A stretch of DNA of 64,000 bases from Nostoc sp. CHAB 5824 (GCF_020829665.1 NZ_JAIVFT010000005.1:158807-222806); one strand, 5' to 3'. Positions 52,901 through 62,811 are shown, counted from the first letter of the stretch. Notes: generated from the sequence alone by a model not told the origin. Made by a program: numbers and translations.

Positions 52901-53006
52901 ATTTCATTAATTCGTAGCAAATTAAATTTGGCAATACCCTGCAATGCAATGCCAATGCGTTGCGTGACAATGCCAATGCGTCGCCTAACAATGCCAATGC
53001 ACCCTG
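52901..53006. repeat. 46-bp leader element, copy 2, with CAATGCCAATGCG repeats
   Basis: The leader 52901-52946 matches 9695-9740 at 43 of 46 positions. It continues with units ACAATGCCAATGCGTCGCCT/GTTGCGTG of about 21 bp to 53006. The rest of the 52811-53225 gap, up to the helicase start, shows no gene. It contains the probable promoter of the helicase. Confidence 0.75.
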
Positions 53007-53225
53007 ATGCATTTAAAAACTAGTACATCACAACGCAAATCAACCTTTGGACTGATTTTACTAGTTAGCTATGGTGGAGCGACGCTGAATAGCCCGTCGT
53101 GACATCGCTATAACAAAAACTGTGATGCCAGTTTATTATCTATAATGTTGATCGACAAAACTACCAGATATAGGTGAATAAACTAGTCTGGAAGGTTCTT
53201 TAAGTGTATTCAGGGGACTGGATCT

Positions 53226-56200
53226 ATGATTAAGCTCGGTTTATTGGTACAGTCCCAGAATAACTATTTGGGTATTGGAAAAGTTACGGAAATATCTGAT
53301 GCCAATGCGGTCGTTGAGTATTTCTGCTCTATAGGGCAACGTCTTCAAAAAACTTTACCTGTAAGTTCACTCTCTCAGGTCAGGCTTGAACCCCAGGCTC
53401 GATGCTATATTAAGTCCCAAACCCAGGATAAATGGATAGTTGGCAGAGTTTTCATCTGGGATGAAGATACAGAAATGTATCAAATTGATTTACCAGATAA
53501 GAAAACTGCGATCGCTACTGAAGAAGAAATTTACGTTCGTTGTAATTTACCTAACACAGACCCCATCGAAACTCTAGCGATGAAGGGTCACGAAACACCC
53601 TACTTCCACGACAAAAGATTGGCTTTCGTCAAATCCTTGATTAAGCAACGCGCTGTCAGTCGCGGGATGACGGGACTGATTTCGGCAAATATCAATCTTT
53701 ATCCTCACCAAGTTGAAGTCGTGCGGCGGGTATTGGAAGACCCAATTCAACGCTACTTATTAGCAGACGAGGTGGGACTGGGAAAAACCATCGAAGCGGG
53801 TGCGATTCTTCGTCAATTCCTTCTTGATGAACCGAAAAAAGGTGCGGTGGTGATAGTTCCGCAATATTTGCTCAAACAATGGCGGACTGAGTTAGAAAAC
53901 AAGTTTTACATCTCCCATTTTCCTAAACGGGTAGCGGTGCTGGCGGTTGAAGATATCCATAAAATCAACCTGAAAGCAAAGATAGGCTGCTTAATTTTAG
54001 ATGAAGCCCATCATATCGCAGCAATGGCGACTTCTAAGGATGCAACAGTGCGCCAGCGTTTTCAGACTTGCAAAGAACTTGCTCATAAAAGCGATCGCTT
54101 ACTTTTATTATCCGCCACTCCTGTTCTCAATCATGAGCAGGATTTTCTGGCAATGTTGCACTTGCTCGACCCGACAACCTATAAACTTGGTGATTTAGCA
54201 GGTTTTCGTGCCAAAGTTGAAAGCCGTCAGCAAATTGGTAAACTTCTCCTTTCTTTTAAAGAAGGTGCGGAACCTCTTGTCCTCAAAAGCAACTTGCAGC
54301 AACTACGAAACCTCTTTGCTGAGGATAAGTATTTACTGAAACTGGCGGATGATTTAGAAAATTTACCAGCAAATTCTACTGAGCAAGAGCAAATCCTCCA
54401 AGCGGTTCGTGTCCACGTCAGCGATATTTATCGACTACACCGCCGAATGCTTCGCAACCGTCGCGCTGCGGTGGAAGATGTGATATTTGACCGCAATTTT
54501 ACGCCGAAAGAAGAGTATGATTTAGACGAGCGATCGCTTGATATCCACGAACTCCTCAATCAATGGCGTGGTGTTGCGCCTGGTGAAAAGCAATATCAGC
54601 GAATTTTTCTGTTGTTATTCCTAGCTTCTGGTACTTGGTTAGGGATTTTAGAGCAGGTAATTACCGCCCGTTTAACTGGTAAACCTCATGCTAAACTCAT
54701 CCAGGAGTTTAAAGAAGATGATATTCGCCTATTAACTACAACCCCCAAATTCTCAGGCGAAGAAGAGATTCTGCAATCCTTCCTAAAAATTATTCGTCAA
54801 CCTCAAGAGGATGGACAACGGACGGAAAGTTTGAAAACACTGCTACTGAATCAGCTAGGTACATACTTCAAAATTCCCGCAAACGTTCGGAAGAATCAAA
54901 AGGAATTCATCACAAGGATACAGCAGAGAATCAAGAGACCAATTACTGGTGATATTCTGCCCAAATTTGTTGTATTTACCAGTTTTGTGCAAACTTGTGG
55001 TGAAATCGTCCGGTATTTATCTGATACCTTTGGTGCAGAGACAGTAGCTAGTCATCAATTTGGAGAATCACCCGATAAGGTTGAGGAAGGCTTAAATAGG
55101 TTCAAGAATAACCCAAACTGCTTTATTTTAGTATGCGATCGCTCTGGAGAAGAAGGGCGTAACCTCCAGTTTGCCGATTGGTTAATTCATTTTGACCTTC
55201 CTTGGTCGCCTAATCAATTAGAGCAGAGAATTGGCAGACTTGACCGCATTGGCAGCAAAATTGGTATCCAATCCTGTGCTTTGATTGGCCCTTATTTGGA
55301 AGATAGTCCTCACAATGCTTGGTATCAAGTATTGAAAGATGGGTTTGGTATTTTCCAACAATCAATTGCCAGTCTCCAGTTTTATGTGGATGAGAAACTG
55401 GCAGAATTAGAAACAGTTTTGTTTCAATCAAGCGCGGCTGGATTGTTAGAGATGATTTCGCCAATTCAAGAGCAAATTGAAGCTGAAATAGCAAAAATTA
55501 GCGAACAGAATGCTCTAGATGAAATTGACGCTAACGATGAAATTGCCACCGAGTATTTTCAAGAGCTAGATAATTACGATGCTTGTCATCTAGAAATGAA
55601 ACGAGCAATTGAAGGCTGGATTTGTGACGCACTGGGATTCAGAGGACTGAATAACCCAGATTCATCAGAGATGCGACGTTATCAACCCTCAACGCGGACA
55701 TTGGTTCCCATAAATGACTTAAAAAACCGTTTTGCTGAGAGTTCTCTAGACCAATTTGGTACTTATAATCGCAGAGTAGCAAACCAGAATCCTGGTATTA
55801 AACTCTTTCGAGTTGGGGAAGGATTTATTGAAGCACTCTGGAACTATATAAACTGGGATGATCGAGGTGAAGCCTTTGCAATGTGGCGCACTGATGCATC
55901 TTGGGACTCTAAAGAAGGGAAGGAGTGGTTCGGTTTCCAATGCAATTATGTAGTCGAGGCAAATTTAAGAATTGCCAAACAAGTTTTACTAGATAACAAA
56001 CTAGATAATTCTCAATTCAAAAACTTGCAGCGGCGTGTCGATGCTCTATTTCCGCCAATTATAGAAACTATCTATGTTGATGGTTGCAAGGAGCCAATAC
56101 GCACTGTTGAAGATAAAGCTCTTTTAAGTATCCTGCAACGTCCATATAAAGATAAAAACAACAATCAAGGACGAGATTACAATCTGGCAAAAGAGCGCTT

Positions 56201-56534
56201 AGGAATTATTGACGATTTTGTTAACCCTAGTAAATGGCAAAATTTTTGCTATCAAATGCGTAACACTTCTTCGGAATTACTTTCTAATCGTCCTGATTTT
56301 ATTGAGTTGTGCCAAAATTGTGCTCAGGTCGCCGAAAAGAAATTAGCCAATAGAGTAGAACAATTACGGCTGCGTCTGAACCAGCAAAGTTGGGATAATG
56401 CATTAGCTGAAGAATTGAAGATAGAAACTGCGTTAAATGCAGCTATTCTAGAGGGAATTCGCCAGCCTCAGATTAGGCTTGATTCTGTCGGTTTTATTGT
56501 TGTATCGGGGCGATCGCTTGTGCAATTTGACTAA
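53226..56534 (+). CDS. Large SNF2-family helicase (DpdE/DrmD-like), solitary
   Basis: A 1102-residue superfamily-2 ATPase. Motif I is LADEVGLGKTIEAGAI (about 182-197), motif II is LILDEAHHIAAMA, motif III is LLLSATPVLNHEQDF, motif IV is FVVFTSFVQT, and V/VI are DRSGEEGRNLQFADWLIHFD and QRIGRLDRIG. N-terminal residues 1-110 form a small beta-rich region, and the last 350 residues are a unique helical region. Length and layout are those of the SNF2-like ATPases in DNA-modification defence (DpdE of the 7-deazaguanine system, DrmD of DISARM). No methyltransferase, dpdA or phospholipase-D partner is adjacent. Function in defence is therefore inferred. Confidence 0.82.
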   Translation: MIKLGLLVQSQNNYLGIGKVTEISDANAVVEYFCSIGQRLQKTLPVSSLSQVRLEPQARCYIKSQTQDKWIVGRVFIWDEDTEMYQIDLPDKKTAIATEEEIYVRCNLPNTDPIETLAMKGHETPYFHDKRLAFVKSLIKQRAVSRGMTGLISANINLYPHQVEVVRRVLEDPIQRYLLADEVGLGKTIEAGAILRQFLLDEPKKGAVVIVPQYLLKQWRTELENKFYISHFPKRVAVLAVEDIHKINLKAKIGCLILDEAHHIAAMATSKDATVRQRFQTCKELAHKSDRLLLLSATPVLNHEQDFLAMLHLLDPTTYKLGDLAGFRAKVESRQQIGKLLLSFKEGAEPLVLKSNLQQLRNLFAEDKYLLKLADDLENLPANSTEQEQILQAVRVHVSDIYRLHRRMLRNRRAAVEDVIFDRNFTPKEEYDLDERSLDIHELLNQWRGVAPGEKQYQRIFLLLFLASGTWLGILEQVITARLTGKPHAKLIQEFKEDDIRLLTTTPKFSGEEEILQSFLKIIRQPQEDGQRTESLKTLLLNQLGTYFKIPANVRKNQKEFITRIQQRIKRPITGDILPKFVVFTSFVQTCGEIVRYLSDTFGAETVASHQFGESPDKVEEGLNRFKNNPNCFILVCDRSGEEGRNLQFADWLIHFDLPWSPNQLEQRIGRLDRIGSKIGIQSCALIGPYLEDSPHNAWYQVLKDGFGIFQQSIASLQFYVDEKLAELETVLFQSSAAGLLEMISPIQEQIEAEIAKISEQNALDEIDANDEIATEYFQELDNYDACHLEMKRAIEGWICDALGFRGLNNPDSSEMRRYQPSTRTLVPINDLKNRFAESSLDQFGTYNRRVANQNPGIKLFRVGEGFIEALWNYINWDDRGEAFAMWRTDASWDSKEGKEWFGFQCNYVVEANLRIAKQVLLDNKLDNSQFKNLQRRVDALFPPIIETIYVDGCKEPIRTVEDKALLSILQRPYKDKNNNQGRDYNLAKERLGIIDDFVNPSKWQNFCYQMRNTSSELLSNRPDFIELCQNCAQVAEKKLANRVEQLRLRLNQQSWDNALAEELKIETALNAAILEGIRQPQIRLDSVGFIVVSGRSLVQFD

Positions 56535-56617
56535 CTGCTTTCTAGAAGTCAAATAAATTCTAGAAATCGGTAGTATACCTGCGGATACAAGTAAATCCAC
56601 GACTGTTAGCTTTTGTC

Positions 56618-56666
56618 ATTCTGAGCGAAGGGAGGCATTTAAGGATATCTTTGCTTCGCTCAGAAT
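56618..56666. repeat. Inverted repeat between convergent genes
   Basis: ATTCTGAGCGAAG and CTTCGCTCAGAAT, 13 bp each, separated by 23 bases. It lies between the helicase and PEP-CTERM genes, which converge. It is a dispersed repeat type and a possible bidirectional transcript end. Confidence 0.65.
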
Positions 56667-56684
56667 AAGACTCAAAAGCACAGT

Positions 56685-57353
56685 TTATGACCATGTGGAG
56701 TCTAATTTACGTTTTAATCTAGCACTAAATCCAAGCACTACTATAGTGCCAAGGATGGTGGAGGATTCAGGAACAGATTTAAACTGTAAATCATCTACAG
56801 CAAATAAATCTCCTTTTATTTCAAAATATTTGATGTCATTGCTAGCTCTTGAAAAGCCTGCATAGATGCTTGCTTCCTTGGGGGCAGTAAATGATTCAAG
56901 CAAATTATTATTATTGTCATAAATACTGAGGATTTCCGGGCCTCCTTGCGAATCGGCAATTCCAATTCCTACCTGATTGACTAAATTGGTAAATTGGAAC
57001 TGAATTGTACCATCCCATCCTAAGTTAGCATCAGTACCGCGTTCGCCATTACGGCCAGTTCCGATGTAGTTAGGTTGGCTTTGGCGAGAAATTCCATATC
57101 TGGCAAAAGTTCCTAATCCTTCTAACTCTTTAACGGAAGTTACACCTTGAGAAACATAATCACTAGAACCAACTAGAGTACCCGAAGGCTGATCATCAAA
57201 ATTGATCAAAGTACCAAAAATTGGACTCAGGGACGATGAACTAGGTGTTCCCAAAAACGAAGCTGCTTGTGATGGACTAGCCAAGAGAGTAGAAGCAACA
57301 GCAACTCCCAGACCAAATGCAATACCAAAGTTAGTATTGTTTTGTTGAGCCAT
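56685..57353 (-). CDS. PEP-CTERM-type exported protein
   Basis: A 222-residue exported protein. A signal peptide ends at about residue 31 (LASPSQAASF). The body is beta-rich with a GTLINFDDQPSGTLVG start, as seen in cyanobacterial PEP-CTERM proteins. The C-terminus reads VPESSTILGTIVVLGFSARL then KRKLDS: PEP-CTERM motif (here PES), hydrophobic helix, basic end. Such proteins are sorted by exosortase to the cell surface or exopolysaccharide. No exosortase is in the window. The function of the body is unknown. Confidence 0.85.
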   Translation of the reverse strand: MAQQNNTNFGIAFGLGVAVASTLLASPSQAASFLGTPSSSSLSPIFGTLINFDDQPSGTLVGSSDYVSQGVTSVKELEGLGTFARYGISRQSQPNYIGTGRNGERGTDANLGWDGTIQFQFTNLVNQVGIGIADSQGGPEILSIYDNNNNLLESFTAPKEASIYAGFSRASNDIKYFEIKGDLFAVDDLQFKSVPESSTILGTIVVLGFSARLKRKLDSTWS

Positions 57354-57547
57354 GAATTTATCTAAATAACAACTGACTATTGGCTATATTGATTAAACCA
57401 CATCCAATTTTGAAACCGTAATTTTGCGAAGTCGTCTTTTCGCATGTTACTGGATGATACAAAAAAGATGTGGTTCATTTACCTAAAAATAGCTGTAAAA
57501 ACTTGCTGACAATTTACTGACTCAGAACTTAGCACTCAGGATTTGGT

Positions 57548-58642
57548 ATGAAACGTTCAAATCGCCTTGCTTGGATGGGAGCGATCGCACTCGCTGCGAT
57601 CGTTTTACTTAGTTTGTTTGCGGCTCCTAATAATACTAAAATTAGCACTGGCTCTACTTATAACCGCGCCTCTGATGGTTATGGTGCTTGGTATGCTTTT
57701 ATGCAACAGCAGGGAATTTCTATTAAGCGCTGGCAAAAGCCTTTTAGTGATATTCAGCCAGATAACAACTCTGTTACCTTCCTACAGGTAAGCAGCTATC
57801 CAAGGGAGACGACACTAGATAGTCAAGAGCAGGAATGGGTAGAAAAAGGGAATATTTTGGTAATTTTGGGTGCGGGGGCGCGGGTTACAGAAGCGGAGTT
57901 TAGCACTATGCAAAAATCGCCTCAAGGTAACATCAAAATTGATACACGTAGACGATATCAGAAAGCTAACTCCAACCAAGTTAATTTAGGCGATCGCTTT
58001 GGTGCTGTTGTCTGGGAAAAAAATTACAAGCAGGGAAAGGTGATTTTTTCTACCACTCCTTATTTAGCTGCCAACGCCTACCAAGATTATTTAAGTAATT
58101 TCAAGTATTTATCCAGTTTAGTAGCTCAAAAAGGTAACACAGTATTTGTCGATGAATACATCCACGGCTATAAAGATGCCGATGTCAGGAAGAAAGAAAG
58201 CGAAGGAGATTTATCTAGTTTTTTTGCTAAAACTCCTTTATTTCCAATATTGGTGCAAGTAGGTATTCTGCTATTGGTGCTAATTTGGGCGCAGAATCGC
58301 CGCTTTGGCAAGGCAGTAGCTTTAGATACACCAGTCGCCGATAACAGCGAGGCATACATCCAAGCTTTAGCGGGAGTATTGCAGAAAGCTGATACCACCA
58401 ACTTTGTTGTCGAGATGGTGGGTAAACAAGAACAACTACAACTCCAAAAAGCCTTGGGATTAGGGCAAGTACTTTTAGAACGCCAAGCCTTGATCAATTT
58501 CTGGATAGAAAAAACAGGCGCAAGTGCAGCAGAACTAGATGCAGTTTTAAAGCTACAATCTCGCAAACAACCCATCAGTGAACGCGACCTGTTAAGCTGG
58601 TTGGGGAAATGGCGAAGCATTAGGGAAATTCGTAATTCGTAA
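57548..58642 (+). CDS. DUF4350 domain membrane protein
   Basis: A 364-residue protein. An N-terminal membrane helix (RLAWMGAIALAAIVLLSLFA), an extracytoplasmic DUF4350 domain (about 35-215; ASDGYGAWYAFMQQQGISIK, VFVDEYIHGYKD), a second helix at about 233-250 (ILVQVGILLLVLIWAQNRRF) and a cytoplasmic helical tail. DUF4350 proteins are found with MoxR ATPases and DUF58 proteins, as here with the moxR-type gene 73 bp downstream. The family role is unclear, perhaps as an assembly partner. Confidence 0.85.
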   Translation: MKRSNRLAWMGAIALAAIVLLSLFAAPNNTKISTGSTYNRASDGYGAWYAFMQQQGISIKRWQKPFSDIQPDNNSVTFLQVSSYPRETTLDSQEQEWVEKGNILVILGAGARVTEAEFSTMQKSPQGNIKIDTRRRYQKANSNQVNLGDRFGAVVWEKNYKQGKVIFSTTPYLAANAYQDYLSNFKYLSSLVAQKGNTVFVDEYIHGYKDADVRKKESEGDLSSFFAKTPLFPILVQVGILLLVLIWAQNRRFGKAVALDTPVADNSEAYIQALAGVLQKADTTNFVVEMVGKQEQLQLQKALGLGQVLLERQALINFWIEKTGASAAELDAVLKLQSRKQPISERDLLSWLGKWRSIREIRNS

Positions 58643-58661
58643 TTCGTAATTCGTAATTAAT
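58627..58661. repeat. TAATTCG heptamer array
   Basis: Four to five TAATTCG units. The array begins inside the last codons of the DUF4350 gene, which thus ends in IRNS. It is the same heptamer family as at 39372 and 52068. Confidence 0.8.
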
Positions 58662-58714
58662 TTTTGGGAATTATGCATAATATTTCTGCGTTAGTTATTT
58701 ATCAATAAAAAAAT

Positions 58715-59665
58715 ATGAGCGAAACTTATCCTATCCTAATTCGGCTTGGTCAAGGTCTTAACCAAGTAATTGTCGGACAATCTAGCCTAATACAACAACT
58801 TTTAGTAGCACTGCTAGCGGGTGGACACGTAATTTTGGAAGGAGTACCAGGAACTGGTAAAACCCTTTTAGTAAAAGTGTTGGCGCAGTTAATCCAAGGT
58901 GATTTTCGCCGAATTCAACTAACACCAGATGTTTTACCTTCAGATATTACTGGTACAAATATTTTTGACTTGAATAGCCGCAATTTCACTTTGAAAAAAG
59001 GGCCAATATTTACTGAAGTGCTACTAGCAGACGAAATCAACCGTACTCCTCCCAAGACACAAGCGGCGTTACTGGAAGCGATGGAAGAGATGCAGGTAAC
59101 GCTGGATGGTGAAAGTTTGCCCTTACCAGATTTATTTTGGGTGATTGCAACCCAAAATCCCCTGGAATTTGAGGGGACTTATCCCTTACCAGAGGCGCAG
59201 TTGGATAGATTTTTATTTAAACTGGTGGTAAATTACCCAGATCAAGCTGCCGAAAAGCAAATGTTACTGAATCGTCAGGCGGGTTTTGCAGCACGGCGTT
59301 TGGATATTAGCCGTTTGAAACCAATCGCAACAGTAGCCGACATTTTGCAAGCACGACGAGCAGTCAAAGAGGTTAAAGTATCAGAAGCGATCGTTGATTA
59401 TTTGTTGGCGTTGGTGAGAATATCGCGTCAATATCCTGATTTAACTTTGGGTGCATCGCCTCGCGCTGCCGGTGCTTGGTTGCAGACATCTCAAGCATTA
59501 GCGTGGTTAGCTGGAAGAGATTTTGTAACGCCAGATGATGTTAAAGCAGTTGCATCGCCGCTGTTACGTCATCGCCTGATTTTAAAACCAGAAGCGATGC
59601 TGGATGGTTTACAAATGGATGCGGTAATTGCGTCGTTAATTAATCAAGTACCAGTTCCCAGGTGA
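58715..59665 (+). CDS. MoxR-type AAA+ ATPase
   Basis: A 316-residue AAA+ protein with Walker A VPGTGKTLLVKVLAQ (about 44), Walker B VLLADEINRTPPKTQAALLE, sensor ATQNPLEFEGTYPLPEAQLD and the lid domain (GASPRAAGAWLQTSQALAWL). MoxR proteins act as chaperones for assembly of other complexes, usually with VWA/DUF58 proteins. Here the DUF4350 gene is the only visible partner. Cytoplasmic. Confidence 0.92.
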   Translation: MSETYPILIRLGQGLNQVIVGQSSLIQQLLVALLAGGHVILEGVPGTGKTLLVKVLAQLIQGDFRRIQLTPDVLPSDITGTNIFDLNSRNFTLKKGPIFTEVLLADEINRTPPKTQAALLEAMEEMQVTLDGESLPLPDLFWVIATQNPLEFEGTYPLPEAQLDRFLFKLVVNYPDQAAEKQMLLNRQAGFAARRLDISRLKPIATVADILQARRAVKEVKVSEAIVDYLLALVRISRQYPDLTLGASPRAAGAWLQTSQALAWLAGRDFVTPDDVKAVASPLLRHRLILKPEAMLDGLQMDAVIASLINQVPVPR

Positions 59666-59749
59666 AAAAGTTCTTTGTCAGGCTGTAGAAGTAAATAGAC
59701 CTGCGGTAGGGAACATTTTAAGCTAAAACGCGAGAGAAAATTCTCGTTT

Positions 59750-59845
59750 CTAGCCTCTGCCTGGAAATGCATTAAAAGCGGCTCTGCCGCAAATTCAGCA
59801 GGCGGCAGCCCCCCCAATAGGCATTCCCAGTCACAGACTGGGAAC
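59750..59845. repeat. Dispersed palindromic repeat block
   Basis: GCGGCTCTGCCGC (hairpin), then TTCCCAGTC and GACTGGGAA (59824-59832 and 59836-59844) as perfect arms around ACA, followed by CGAGAC. This fills the convergent gap between the moxR-type and receiver genes. It resembles a multi-copy cyanobacterial repeat. Confidence 0.6.
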
Positions 59846-59899
59846 GAGACAAACACCCATTTCATATTAATGCGGTTTGTTAACTTCTCTATTTCATTA

Positions 59900-60274
59900 T
59901 CAGCACCATCCTAATGCTTCACTGATTTGCGCTGCTAGTTTCAAGGGACGGAAAGGCTTGGCAAAGACGGCAGCTACATCTAAGCCAATAAAGCTCTCTT
60001 GATCTGACTCTTGAACTTTGGCAGTTAGTAGAATTACTGGAATTGACTTAGTGGCTGCGTTAGCCTTCAATTGTTGCAGGGTAGCACGCCCATCCATATC
60101 AGGCATCATCATATCTAGTAAAATGACATCAAGTTTAGAGTTGGCAGCTACATTCAACGCTTCCCGACCAGAACAAGCTGTCAACACGTTCCAACCAGCA
60201 CCCATTTCTAATCCCAATTTTGCGATCGCCTGCACATCTTCTTCATCATCAACAATCAAGATGTTTCTGCTCAT
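59900..60274 (-). CDS. Single-domain response regulator
   Basis: A 124-residue stand-alone receiver. The acidic pocket is Asp9-Asp10, phospho-acceptor Asp54 lies in ILLDMMMPDMDG, and a Thr in LLTAK and the Lys in AKPFRP complete the set. There is no output domain. It lies 183 bp after the REC-PAS kinase gene in the same direction and likely works with that kinase as a phosphate relay or sink. Confidence 0.92.
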   Translation of the reverse strand: MSRNILIVDDEEDVQAIAKLGLEMGAGWNVLTACSGREALNVAANSKLDVILLDMMMPDMDGRATLQQLKANAATKSIPVILLTAKVQESDQESFIGLDVAAVFAKPFRPLKLAAQISEALGWC

Positions 60275-60365
60275 ATTGTCACTCTCGCATAATATGTGAT
60301 GCTGATTAGCTTGATTCGTCTTCAGCTATTCTAAAATGCAATCGGGCACAAGTAGGGGAGACTTA

Positions 60366-60403
60366 AACAATTCAAAATTCAAAATTCAAAATTCAAAATT
60401 AAG
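60366..60403. repeat. ATTCAAA heptamer array
   Basis: Four to five ATTCAAA units between the receiver gene and the kinase gene, a third heptamer family in this window. Confidence 0.75.
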
Positions 60404-60457
60404 AAACCTTGTTGTAGCAAATCCTGTGGTAATTGAGATTGTGTAAATTAAAAGCTG

Positions 60458-61996
60458 TTATTGAGAGGCTGATAAAGGTAACAGCACATAAAACGTGCTA
60501 CCTTTGCCTAAAATGCTCTGAACCCAGATTTTACCATCATGTTGCTGTATGATATCTCGGCAAATGGCAAGTCCTAAACCTGTTCCTCCTTTGTTGCGCG
60601 AGTCGGATGCATCTACCTGCTGAAAACGCTCGAAGATTATTTGTAATTTATCTTCAGGAATTCCTCGCCCTTCATCTTGGATAGTAATCAGAAGGTAGCT
60701 AGATGATAAAGGCTGATTTTCTTCAGACTCAACACCTTTATATTCTGAGAGAGTACCACTTATCCACACACTATCGCCTGGTTCAGAAAACTTAATCGCG
60801 TTACTCAGTAAATTAGTCAGGGTTTGCAAGAGGCGATCGGGGTCTGCCCAAAGTTCAACGGCCACAGGATTTATAATCAGTCTGACTTGTAATTTATCTG
60901 CCATTGCTTGCATTGCTTCCGTTGCCATAATTAGTAAGTCTGCGGCGTTGCACTTGGCCTTTCGCGTGAAGATTTTGCCCGATTTCATCCGCTCTAAATC
61001 GAGAATATCGTTCACTAAACGAATCAGGCGTTCAGTATTAGTGGTGGCAATACTCAGGACTTTTTGCCCCTGTTCAGTCAGAGTTCCCAGTTGTCCTGAA
61101 CCCAATAAATCTAATGCTCCCATTGTAGAAGTTAAAGGTGTACGCAACTCATGACTGACTAAAGAGATAAATTCGTTTTCTAGACGTTTGCGTTCGGTGA
61201 TGTCATTGGCAATTAATAAAGCACACGGCACTGCAGCTAAGTCAATCAATTCCAGAGATATCAGTATGGTTTTGAGTTCTCCAGACTTAGTAGAAAATTC
61301 AAATTCTAGATTGTACAGTGAACCAGTTTCCGGCAGAAGTTGAATTGTCTGGGCAATAGCAACTGTGTTTTTACCCAAATTAAGTCCAGTGGCGGTATCT
61401 CCAATCACTTCCTCTAGACAATAGCCGCTCATCTTCAAGAAACTGGGATTGACATCAATAAAACGAGCTTCCGAAACTGTGGCGATCGCGATCGGATTGG
61501 GACTAGAGCGAAAAACTTTAGCAAACTTCTCTTCTGCTTTGGTGCGATCGTGAATTTCCTGCTGCAACCGCTCATTTTGGGCTTGGAGTTGTTGTTGCAG
61601 TTTCCAAATCGTCAAGTGAGTTTCAATTCGTGCTAAAACCTCTTCTAGTTGAAAAGGCTTAGTAATATAGTCCACTCCACCAACTGCAAAGGCTTTCACC
61701 TTATCCAGCACATCACCCAAAGCGCTGATAAAAATTACTGGAATTTCGCGGGTGCGATCGCTTGCCTTTAGGTGTTGGCAAACTTCATAGCCATTCATCT
61801 CAGGCATATTCACATCCAGCAAAATCAAGTCAGGGGGAACTGCATTTGCCCCCCGTAACCCTGTAGAACCCTTAGTTACACTCCGAACTTTATATCCCTG
61901 TTCCGTCAGCATGGCAGATAGGAGGTTCAGGTTTTCTGGCGTGTCATCAATCACCAGTATGTCTGCTTTGGGAAAGTTGAGTGACTCTTTAGGCAT
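60458..61996 (-). CDS. Receiver-PAS-histidine kinase
   Basis: A 512-residue soluble hybrid: N-terminal receiver (VIDDTPENLNLL, Asp61 in ILLDVNMPEMNG, KPFQ), coiled coil (about 130-155), PAS (about 155-265), HisKA with FISLVSHELRTPLTSTMGAL, HATPase (LLSNAIKFSEPGDS, DEGRGIPED, GGTGLGLAICRDI). It integrates an upstream phosphate signal on the receiver with a PAS ligand. A separate receiver is encoded downstream. Start ATG 61996. Confidence 0.93.
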   Translation of the reverse strand: MPKESLNFPKADILVIDDTPENLNLLSAMLTEQGYKVRSVTKGSTGLRGANAVPPDLILLDVNMPEMNGYEVCQHLKASDRTREIPVIFISALGDVLDKVKAFAVGGVDYITKPFQLEEVLARIETHLTIWKLQQQLQAQNERLQQEIHDRTKAEEKFAKVFRSSPNPIAIATVSEARFIDVNPSFLKMSGYCLEEVIGDTATGLNLGKNTVAIAQTIQLLPETGSLYNLEFEFSTKSGELKTILISLELIDLAAVPCALLIANDITERKRLENEFISLVSHELRTPLTSTMGALDLLGSGQLGTLTEQGQKVLSIATTNTERLIRLVNDILDLERMKSGKIFTRKAKCNAADLLIMATEAMQAMADKLQVRLIINPVAVELWADPDRLLQTLTNLLSNAIKFSEPGDSVWISGTLSEYKGVESEENQPLSSSYLLITIQDEGRGIPEDKLQIIFERFQQVDASDSRNKGGTGLGLAICRDIIQQHDGKIWVQSILGKGSTFYVLLPLSASQ

Positions 61997-62106
61997 GGCA
62001 ATATCGACTTTAGCCAGAATAGGCTACTAATTCTTTCTAGAGATTTTAACCTTAGTTCAATGTCTTAATAATCAGTTACAAAAAAATATCAGTCACTCAT
62101 TTATCT

Positions 62107-62135
62107 CCCCTAGTTTTCCCCGATTAATTTCTAAT
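62107..62135. promoter_or_regulatory. 29-bp shared upstream motif, copy 1
   Basis: CCCCTAGTTTTCCCCGATTA onward to TTTCTAAT; it matches 63435-63463 at 26 of 29 positions. It lies 65 bp before the cupin gene. The other copy is 28 bp before the VOC-like gene. A regulatory or a repeat origin is possible. Confidence 0.4.
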
Positions 62136-62200
62136 GTTAAAAACATCAAATCAAGTTTGTAAATCACACTTACTAAATTACAGAACAAGGAGTAACTTGT

Positions 62201-62653
62201 ATGCAAAGTTCAACCATACGTAAACCAACTATTCTTGCACCAGGAGAAGGTAATAAATTCTCAATTCTTGGCGCACAGTTCATAACAAAAGCAATCGGTG
62301 AAGAGACAAATCAAGCTTGGACAATTTATGAAATTACAGATACAGAAGAAAATGGGCCGCCACTGCATACTCATCCTTGGGAAGAAGCGTTTTATGTTCT
62401 AGAAGGAGAACTAGACATCCAAGTTGGTACAGAAACAATTTTGGCATCACCAGGCTTTTTCGTTAACATTCCTCACAATGCACCACATGCTTTCAAGATT
62501 CGTTCTGCTACTGCTAAATTTCTGGTTTTAATTTCACCTAAAGGCGCGAAAAAGTTTTATGAAGAAATGGGTCAAGTAGCAGATAGTTCATCACTAAACA
62601 TGGAGAAAGTCCAACCTATTTTGAACAAATATGGATTGCAGTTTCTTGTGTAA
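62201..62653 (+). CDS. Cupin domain protein
   Basis: A 150-residue single-domain cupin. The metal-binding set is in [20 protein letters not shown] (His, His, Glu) and, in the second motif, NAPHAFKI (His). The fold encloses a metal used by dioxygenases, isomerases or ligand-binding regulators. No partner identifies its reaction. Start ATG 62201, with AAGGAG 9 bases upstream. A hairpin follows the stop. Confidence 0.88.
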   Translation: MQSSTIRKPTILAPGEGNKFSILGAQFITKAIGEETNQAWTIYEITDTEENGPPLHTHPWEEAFYVLEGELDIQVGTETILASPGFFVNIPHNAPHAFKIRSATAKFLVLISPKGAKKFYEEMGQVADSSSLNMEKVQPILNKYGLQFLV

Positions 62654-62664
62654 ATCTTTCGTTT

Positions 62665-62693
62665 GGATGCAGGACGCACATCTGTGCGCTCCT
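62665..62693. terminator. Hairpin after the cupin gene (GGATGCAGG element)
   Basis: GGATGCAGGACGCACATCTG followed by TGCGCTCC: GCACA pairs with TGTGC and the stem goes on with one bulge to AGGA/TCCT. It lies 12 bp behind the stop. It shares its lead with the element at 16199, so it is a repeat that may serve as a terminator. Confidence 0.45.
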
Positions 62694-62811
62694 ACTGGGA
62701 ACGGCTATATATAAACATGCAGACTTCGCGTTGTAAATCGCTTTTGTTGGTAAATAAATCTATTTCTAGAAAAGTCCTATGTACTCAATAACAAACAAGC
62801 AACTCTATTCC

